Of a DNA stretch of 7,212 nt, positions 1 through 6,100 are shown in pieces. The translations under genes were made by a program, and so were the position numbers. The notes under the pieces were generated by a model. The model made no database searches. It saw nothing but the letters and a program-made list of their open reading frames with translations, and was not told the DNA's origin. Within the stretch, counting starts at the first letter, position 1; every line of letters starts with the position of its first letter. Where the stretch lies: assembly GCA_016206945.1 (NCBI GenBank), contig JACQQP010000118.1:1-7212 (forward strand). The letters run 5' to 3'. This DNA is from Candidatus Omnitrophota bacterium (GTDB lineage Bacteria > Omnitrophota > Omnitrophia > Omnitrophales > Danuiimicrobiaceae).

Positions 1-123
1 GTACTCAATCACTCAATCGAGATCACAGGACTCGCTCCAAGCACCACCTATGAATATCAGGTCACCTCAAAGGATGCCGGAGGAAGATCGGCCACTTGGG
101 CCCCGACTCCGCTTCCCACCTTT
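1..123 (+). other. C-terminal part of a fibronectin type III-like domain
   Basis: Codons 1-41 read in the frame of the large gene and give HSIEITGLAPSTTYEYQVTS followed by KDAGG. This matches the second half of an FN3 domain: the L-x-P-x-T-x-Y-x-Y-x-V strand pair. It is clearly related to the downstream FN3 copy at 832-1092, which has YYYKITSKDAVEN at the same place. It shows that the gene extends upstream of the window, probably with more FN3 or LamG modules. Confidence 0.8.
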
Positions 124-3100
124 ATGACGCTTGCGCCACCTACAACCACAGAAACCGGTCTCACCGGTTATTGGAATTTAGATGCAGTGAACAATAATCA
201 GATCACGGATCTTTCAGGCACTGGCAATACAGGCACTTTAGTGAATGGAGTGACACTCAGTACGGATCACCCTACGGTCAACTTCTCCAACACAGGAAGT
301 CTTAACTTTGATGGGGTGGGTGGATATGTAGCCATCAACCCAATCGCGAATGATCTAACGCAAGATTTCACCATCGCCATCTGGATCAAGGCAAACAACA
401 ATCATGTCGCGGCTAGTGGAAAAGAAGGGGTAGTTATCGGAACGAATACAAGCGCGGGTGGCAACGTCTTTCGTCTCACCGTGGGGGACGGATCCACTTC
501 TTCACGAGATAACCGCATCAATGTGTATGATGGCAGGAGTGGGGCCTATGAAATTACAGGTTCCGTCGTAGGCGATAATACCTGGCATCATGTCGCTTAT
601 ACGCGAAGCGGTTCTTCGGGGTCACTTTACGTGGATGGTGTTTTGCAAGGGACTCACACCGCGAATTATACGTTTTCATCCACACATAAGTGGTCCATTG
701 GTCAAGAGTGGGACAGCGCAACTCCTTCGGATTTTCTGAAAGGGCTTGTTGACGAACTCCGCATCTACAACCGAGTACTCTCAGCTGCTCAAATTCAGAA
801 CCTTGCGCAAGGTAATCTTCCTGACTATACGAAGCCTACGATTAGCGATGTTTCGACAACAAACATTACATCGTCGGGAGCTACGATCAATTGGACGACG
901 GATGAACCTACGGATGCGGTGATCGATTATGGCACGACCACTTCTTATGGATACACGGTCAGTGATTCAACGCTCAGAACCGGTCATTTCCACGGGATTT
1001 CAGATCTTCAATCCGCGACCAAATATTATTATAAGATTACATCGAAGGATGCAGTTGAAAATGAAAAGGTGTACGAATCTGACTTCACAACTGCTCAGGC
1101 AACGACTGCGCCCGAACGACGTGCAGTCGAAGCCACTCGCTTTATAGACCTAACTCAAGGAGCGGCAAAACTTGAGCTTTCATTTAATCCTCAGGACTTT
1201 GGAGGAAATCCTGCCGAGTGGAGCTATGCTATAGACGGTGGCAGTTTTTCAGCCCGTCAAGCTTATGATGGAGCGCCCAAGATTATCTCTATTCCAGAAG
1301 GTTTTGGTCGCCGCTTGATTCAAGTTAAGTTTTATAGTTCTACGAATCAAGAATCACAAGTTTATCAAGAGGAGTTTAACCTGGAAGCGATGCGTGCCGT
1401 GGTCGCTTTCGATCCAACGGCCGCGACAAAATCGATCGCCGATCTCATTCGTGAAGGTTTGTTCAGAACGGACAAATGGGGAAACCTGCTTACCCTTTAT
1501 GATCGTGATCCACTCGTTCAGGAAACCAATTTCACGGGAACGAGAATCGATGCTCCAGCTCATGGCGCAACCCTACCGAGTATTACAGCGGAGTTTACCG
1601 TTCAAAACGGGGCAAGCCTTCTCCTTGAAACAGGGTTCGTCATTTCCGGCGAATTCGTTCGAGGGAAACCTGCTCGCGGAACGGCACAGCTTGTGATTGA
1701 AGATGGATTCCTAAAACTTAAAGTAAAAGTTCCTCGAGAGGAAATTGTAGATCAAGTTTCATTCCTGGTAGATCGCGAGGAGGTCTTCATTTCGAAACAC
1801 AATCTTGAAATTGGAAAGCGTTACGCCCTTCAATTTTCCGCCACAAAGATGGCGGATCCGTCCTCTGGCGGAGATTTTACAGAAGGTCTTGAAATTTATC
1901 TTGACCTTGATCATCGCGGAATCGTTTCAGAACCTATGTTCAGCCTGGCGGGCGTTCAAGCGGATCCATATCTCAACGTGAACGCTCTGAACACTCAGAT
2001 CGAATCCATTCAGATTTATGGGAATACGCGAAAGGTGCTTACCGCCAATAACGAGGTGCATGAGTTTACCTATACCTATGACGGAGGGGGAAAGCTTGCC
2101 GAAGTCCGCGATCAAGTGAGATGGTCGCGTTTTGAAAATTCAAGCCTTTCCGCGGTCACTTACGACCTTCGCGAAACCTTCGATGCTCAAGGCCGTCTTC
2201 TTACACTGGTGGATCGGAATGGAGAAACCATTCGATGGACATATGATGTGGGCGGACGACTTACGAAGCGTGAAGAATTGGCAAACGGCCGAACGCTTGA
2301 CATCACTTATCAAGACAATTCAGATCAAAGCTTCTCCATGACAGAGACGCTTCGATTTACAGATGGTTTTCTTAATTCTGTGACGCGGGTAACGAAGGAA
2401 GATTTTGATCCTCAAGTGCGCAGGACAAAATTTGAAAATCCTGGCGAGCGTGTCATTACTTATAGTTATTCCCAAACTTCATCTGAGGTGACCGCCTCGA
2501 TTTCGGAAGGTTCGCTCAATTATTCTGTCGTCTTCAAACCTGATTCCAGAGGTCGAGCCATTCGAACGGTCGATCGTACGGGCGCTCAAGAGGTAAGAAC
2601 TTATATCCCTCGGCTTGATGGATCCGAGGAAATTTTAATTCAGCGGACTATTCCTGGAAAGGATAAGAATGGAAACGATGTGACCTATCAAACCACAGGA
2701 CGCATTATAAAGGACAGGGAAGGCCGAACCTTAGAAGCCGAGGACATTCAGGGGCGAATCGCACGATCCACGTATGATGCTCAAGGGGATATAACGGGTT
2801 TTGATGACGGCTGGGGGCGCGTGACAAATTGGGTTTATGTGAAAAATCTTCTTGGCGTGATCCTCCGTGCAACTCAGACCTTAGGTTTTACAGATGACTT
2901 TGGTAATCCTATTCAGGCGGTTTCGGGACGGGAATATGACCCCCTTGGAAATATGATCGCGGAGCTTAATCCTGATGGGAAAGGGCGCGTTTTTGTTTAC
3001 GATTTTTACGCTTATAACCGAAAGCTGAAATCGCTCACCGCTTATTTCTACAAGGGCGTTTCGACCCTCGATCAACTGCTCGCTACTCACCAGAGTTCGC

Positions 3101-6100
3101 CGTCCGCAGTAACGTCGAGAAGAGAGTGGGATGAAACTGGAGAGCTTACCCTTGATCGGTCTCCTCGTTCCGAGGAACTCCGTTCTGTAGTCTCGCGTGA
3201 CCTGAAAGGGAACATTACAAGAAAGGCGCTCAGCATGGCTTATACGGATGGCGGAGTTCAAGTGGCTCGGACGGAAGCTCAAGATTATGATGTACGCGGT
3301 AACCTTATAAAATCTGTCGGTCCCTTTGGTCACGAGACGACCTTTGTTTACGATAATTTCAGGAATCTTCTTTCATCGACAAAGCGGCTTGCAGGCGACG
3401 CATCAGGTGAGTTCAATCGTGTAAGTTCATTTAAGGAAACGAGGAATTCAGCTGGTCTTCTTCTTTCGCGTGAGCGAACCGAAAGTGATCAAGATGGTTA
3501 TGGAAACTTGGTCCAGGAGAAAAGTTTTGAAGAATATGACCAGTTTGGAAACTTAACGCATGTCGTTCACCCGAACGGCGAAGGAGAGGTGATTGTTTAC
3601 CAGTACCGAACAGATGGGCGAATCCAGATTCGGACTACCTACCGTTATCAGGGAGTCGTGAGTCTTGCGGATCTTAAATTGAAGCACCAAACACCCTCGG
3701 CTTTACAGGAGAAAGTTACCTTTGGGCTATTGGGAGAAATCTTAAGACATGAAACCTTTGATGAGAAAACAATCGATTACCAAATCGACCGCGACGTTCT
3801 AGGCCTTATGAGGATTCGAACCACTCTCACCACCTGGACAACAGAAGACGGCCGAATCGTTACTACGTCATCGACGGAAGAATGGAATCAAGATGGGAAT
3901 CTAACTCGCGAGCTTCTTCCCAATGGCGAAGAGTTCCTTCATACGTATGGTGCTCTTGGTTCTCGAACAAGAACGGTTCGACGGATTCCATTTAATAGTG
4001 TCATTCACGAATCAACAGTTGACTTCTCTGAAGCCCGCCAATCATCCGGCGTTCTCGTGACTCAAAGTGAGACCGTGACCGGTCATGACAGTTTTTCAAA
4101 TCAGTTTAGCTTTGTCGCCATTCGCGAATTCAACGAATTTGGCGAAGAAATAGCTTCCATTGATGAACAGGGCAAAGGGCGCATTACGGAGTACAGCCGA
4201 TTTGCGTGGGATGAGATCGAGGAAGCCCGCGTTTATGAATATGAAGGCGTCAATAATCTAGCGAGTTTGAGGCAGCTCCATCAGAGTACGCCTAAGCTAA
4301 TTGATCGCACGAAATACAATTTCCTGGGAGAAGTGATTGAGACTCAAAATTCCGCCACAAAGCTGGCGGATCCGTCCTCTGGCGGAAAGGACGTCCTTGT
4401 AACCCAATATCTGCGTTTGAAGAGGGCGAATGGCGCGTTAGCCCGCGAGACCCGAACGGCTCTCATTCCCAATGCCGCATCCCAAGTTTCGGTAGACGAA
4501 TTTGATTCTGAGGGAAGGCTCATTCGTTCAACGAATCATGAGGGGATTCTCACCACATACAACTATGCGCGGAATGGAGATCTTCTTTCCCAAGTTGAAA
4601 CGAGTACGGGATCTCATTTGGTGACCACCACGCATTCGCTCACTCGATTTGTGAACGGTGTGAATCGGACTGTTTCGCGAATAAGCGTCGGCGTCGATCG
4701 GTTTGGAAGACTTGTTGATTTACAGACCGTTCAAGAATTCGATTCGCGAGGAGAACTTATTTATTCCATTGACGAGCTTGAGCGAGGCCAAGTATTAATT
4801 CGGGAACGCGATTCAAGAGACCGAGTTAGGAAACTCGTGACCTATCAACTTGAGGATGGCGAGGGCTTCTTAAATTATGCGAAGGCCAATCTGGGCGCTT
4901 CACAAACACTTCAACATTTGACTCTTGATCTCGTGAAGCAATGGTATCTCCTTCTCCCGAGCAATTCAACCATCGCAAGCCAATTTGCTCCTCAAACGAA
5001 GACTCAAGAATTGGATTCTCTTGGTAATGAGATTGTTACGGAAACGAAAGGGGAACGTCTTGAGAAATCGATTGTTACCAATTCAATCGGAAGGCCGAGC
5101 GAGATTAAAAACTTGACCTACTTTTCATTCGGTGAAAAAGGCCCGATTGTGAAAACACAAATTGAAGCGAAGGCTTTCGTCCCTCCTGAAGTTGGGCCTA
5201 AGGTAACAGTTAGTGGAAATCAAATCGATCTTTCCGCCCTTACTGGTGCAGGTGTTGCGACCGTTATTTTGGAGGCAGGTGACCCTGCTCGGGTTGTCAC
5301 AAGAATTTATTCAAGTGCTCAACTGGCTCAACTTGCTGCAGATTTAAATAGCCGCCAAAATGGTGACCTTTTGATTTTGGTAACCCGTGGTGACATCGGT
5401 AAAAATTTTGATGAAGCCCTCTTTCAGGCGGTGGAAGCTTTTGGTAGCGCCAAAGTAAGAGGCATTGCGCCAGGCGGAGCCTTTAGTTTTATCGGTGTCA
5501 AAGGTGGGACTCGAGGTCAAGCGATTGAGGATTATCGTGAGAAGCCAGGTGAAACTTCAGGCGCGACCAATTTCCGTTCGACACGGGAAGTCTTTGATCT
5601 TCGCGGATATCTCCTTCGTTATGAAGACGGTTTCTCCGCCCAGCAGAACGGCGGATCCGCCAGTCTGGGTGGCGGAGGAAGCGTCATGAATTACACAAGG
5701 GGTTTTGATGGCGAGGCGCTCACACTGGTTGAGACGCGCGAAGAAGGAGCTTGGGAGAAATCTTACACGTACCAGAAATTGAGGGATTCAAGCGGACGCT
5801 TAAGTTCCACAACCGAATTTATCAGCGAAAGAAATCTGCAAGGTTTTGAGAACCCCGTTGGGTTCCAAAGAGATTGGGAAATTACGGGGACGGGACACTC
5901 GATTCAAGGCGGAAAGCTTACGATTGATCCACAGTCGGGCCGCCAGACGAGTTCTATCTTCTCGCAAGCGACAGATGATCATGAAATGTCTGGGGATTTA
6001 AGTCTTGTCGATACTCAGGAAGCAGACCTGTTTATCCTTCTTCGGTACGTTTCGGGTTCTCATTATTTAGGCCTTCGGCTCATGAAGGATAAGCTTGAGC

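Noticed and set aside
124..126. ATG as the start of the large gene
   Set aside because: The same frame is open upstream to base 1 and encodes a convincing FN3 tail; no ribosome site precedes it.
1837..1872. Double hairpin as a transcription terminator
   Set aside because: There is no following T-tract, it lies deep inside an intact coding frame, and the same structure recurs twice more in the gene.
1937..1970. Possible fourth palindromic copy (GGCGG then GCGGATCC near 1948-1967)
   Set aside because: It shares GCGGATCC, but no paired arms flank it and the surrounding bases do not match the element.
2881..3333. 150-codon open frame on the minus strand
   Set aside because: It is fully antisense to well-aligned YD units, has no recognisable domain or ribosome site, and is best explained as a by-product of the codon pattern of the sense gene.
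1837..5676. CRISPR array or phase-variation repeat
   Set aside because: Only three copies, far apart and unevenly spaced, with coding sequence between; there are no spacers of uniform length and no tandem short units.
5465..5689. Alternative plus-strand frame over the ILEI-like region
   Set aside because: The main frame carries the ILEI and YD motifs here without a break; the alternative protein is basic and featureless.
5905..5935. Other GGCGGA occurrences (for example 2251, 3250, 5474, 5905) as element fragments
   Set aside because: Each is a lone hexamer without the matching TCCGCC arm, as expected from Gly-Gly codons.
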